This document shows positions 63,741 to 64,000 of a stretch of 64,000 nt of DNA, piece after piece (position 1 is the stretch's first letter; each line of letters begins with the position of its first letter). Below the pieces are notes generated by a model. That model saw only the letters and a list, made by a program, of their open reading frames with translations. It did no database searches and was not told the DNA's origin. This DNA is from Streptomyces bambusae (GTDB lineage: Bacteria > Actinomycetota > Actinomycetes > Streptomycetales > Streptomycetaceae): NCBI RefSeq assembly GCF_019400985.1, contig NZ_WTFF01000003.1:1-64000 (forward strand), written 5' to 3'. The translations under genes and the position numbers were made by a program.

Positions 63741-64000
63741 GCGACCAGTTCCAGCACCGGGCGCCAGTCCTCCAGCACGCCCGCGTCGAGCCCGACGACC
63801 TTGCCCGCGTCGTCGGCCTGGCGCAGGATCACCGCGGCCTGCGCGTCCGGGTCGGCCGCGAAGGCGCGCGCCTCGGCCCCGCCCATCGCCCCGCCCTGCA
63901 CGGCGAGCGTGAGCCCGCTGCGCGGGGACAGCGTCCGCCCGGGCTCCACCGCCGCCAGGTAGCGCTTGGCCGGCACGTGCAGCTCCACCAGCCGCGCGAC
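63713..64000 (-). CDS. C-terminal part of an HD-domain phosphohydrolase-like protein (runs off window)
   Basis: The frame is open to the right edge, so only the last 95 or so residues are seen. The segment ELHVPAKRYLAAVEPG, LAVQGGAM and RQADDAGKVVGLD resembles the C-terminal half of HD-superfamily proteins of the PhnZ/phosphohydrolase type, where the His and Lys of HVPAKRY and Asp of ADDAGK are conserved. The HD metal motif itself would be outside the window. Confidence 0.6.
   Translation of the reverse strand, partial: VARLVELHVPAKRYLAAVEPGRTLSPRSGLTLAVQGGAMGGAEARAFAADPDAQAAVILRQADDAGKVVGLDAGVLEDWRPVLELVAAGAYARMA

Overview
The window looks like chromosomal DNA from a Streptomyces-type actinomycete. 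GC is very high with strongly GC-rich third codon positions, GTG and TTG starts are common, genes are often coupled by ATGA/GTGA/TGATG overlaps, and the content is typical of the group (Rpf/LysM cell-wall hydrolase, SpoIIE-type phosphatases, TAP-like secreted peptidases, PspAB/HtpX). I see no rRNA, tRNA, prophage or CRISPR. All functional calls come from reading motifs by eye; no database search was run.

Region 1 (1-8.9 kb). The end of a peptide-export ABC transporter of the NHLP/NHLM type is followed by a Pls/PosA-type single-module peptide synthetase. Its adenylation domain has a hand-derived specificity code pointing to lysine or another basic amino acid. An M1 metallopeptidase follows directly. 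Together they look like a poly(amino acid) locus of the epsilon-polylysine type. A lone lipoprotein substrate-binding protein closes the region.

Region 2 (9-36.6 kb). This is a nitrate/nitric-oxide and copper island: narGHJI with a SpoIIE-family sensor phosphatase behind it, a hemerythrin-DUF2249 protein, a radical SAM/SPASM protein, a large membrane-anchored copper nitrite reductase fusion, a CopD-like protein, a blue-copper lipoprotein, a multicopper oxidase, a CopA-type ATPase with extra cupredoxin and YHS domains, DUF305 and DUF6153-like proteins, HtpX/PspAB and NarK. GGGACC-n-GGCCC type boxes resembling DevR/DosR (OsdR) sites occur before narG, before the radical SAM/nirK operon, in two divergent copper-gene promoters and before narK. 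This suggests one hypoxia/NO-responsive regulon.

Region 3 (36.7-48 kb). Two tandem secreted TAP-like hydrolases are followed by a set built around an OmpR-type two-component system: a GT87 membrane glycosyltransferase, a cytochrome b-molybdopterin oxidoreductase, a GT2/DUF2064/methyltransferase operon and a sugar epimerase. A shared TTTCGTAAGG decamer suggests common control.

Region 4 (48.2-53.8 kb, minus strand). This is a compact candidate RiPP cluster: a 24-residue peptide gene with its own promoter and strong ribosome binding site, then a HExxH-type peptide hydroxylase homologue, a YcaO protein, a methyltransferase, a P450 lacking the usual I-helix acid, and an aldo/keto reductase. I consider it the best candidate for an undescribed system.

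Region 5 (54-64 kb). A GT4 glycosyltransferase/epimerase pair and a sulfotransferase are separated by a MITE-like palindrome; a related copy lies between narG and the hemerythrin gene. Then come panD with a racemase-like gene, gnd, an Rpf-LysM-M23 cell-wall hydrolase, an SDR protein with a zinc-ribbon-like insert, and the end of an HD-domain gene at the right edge.
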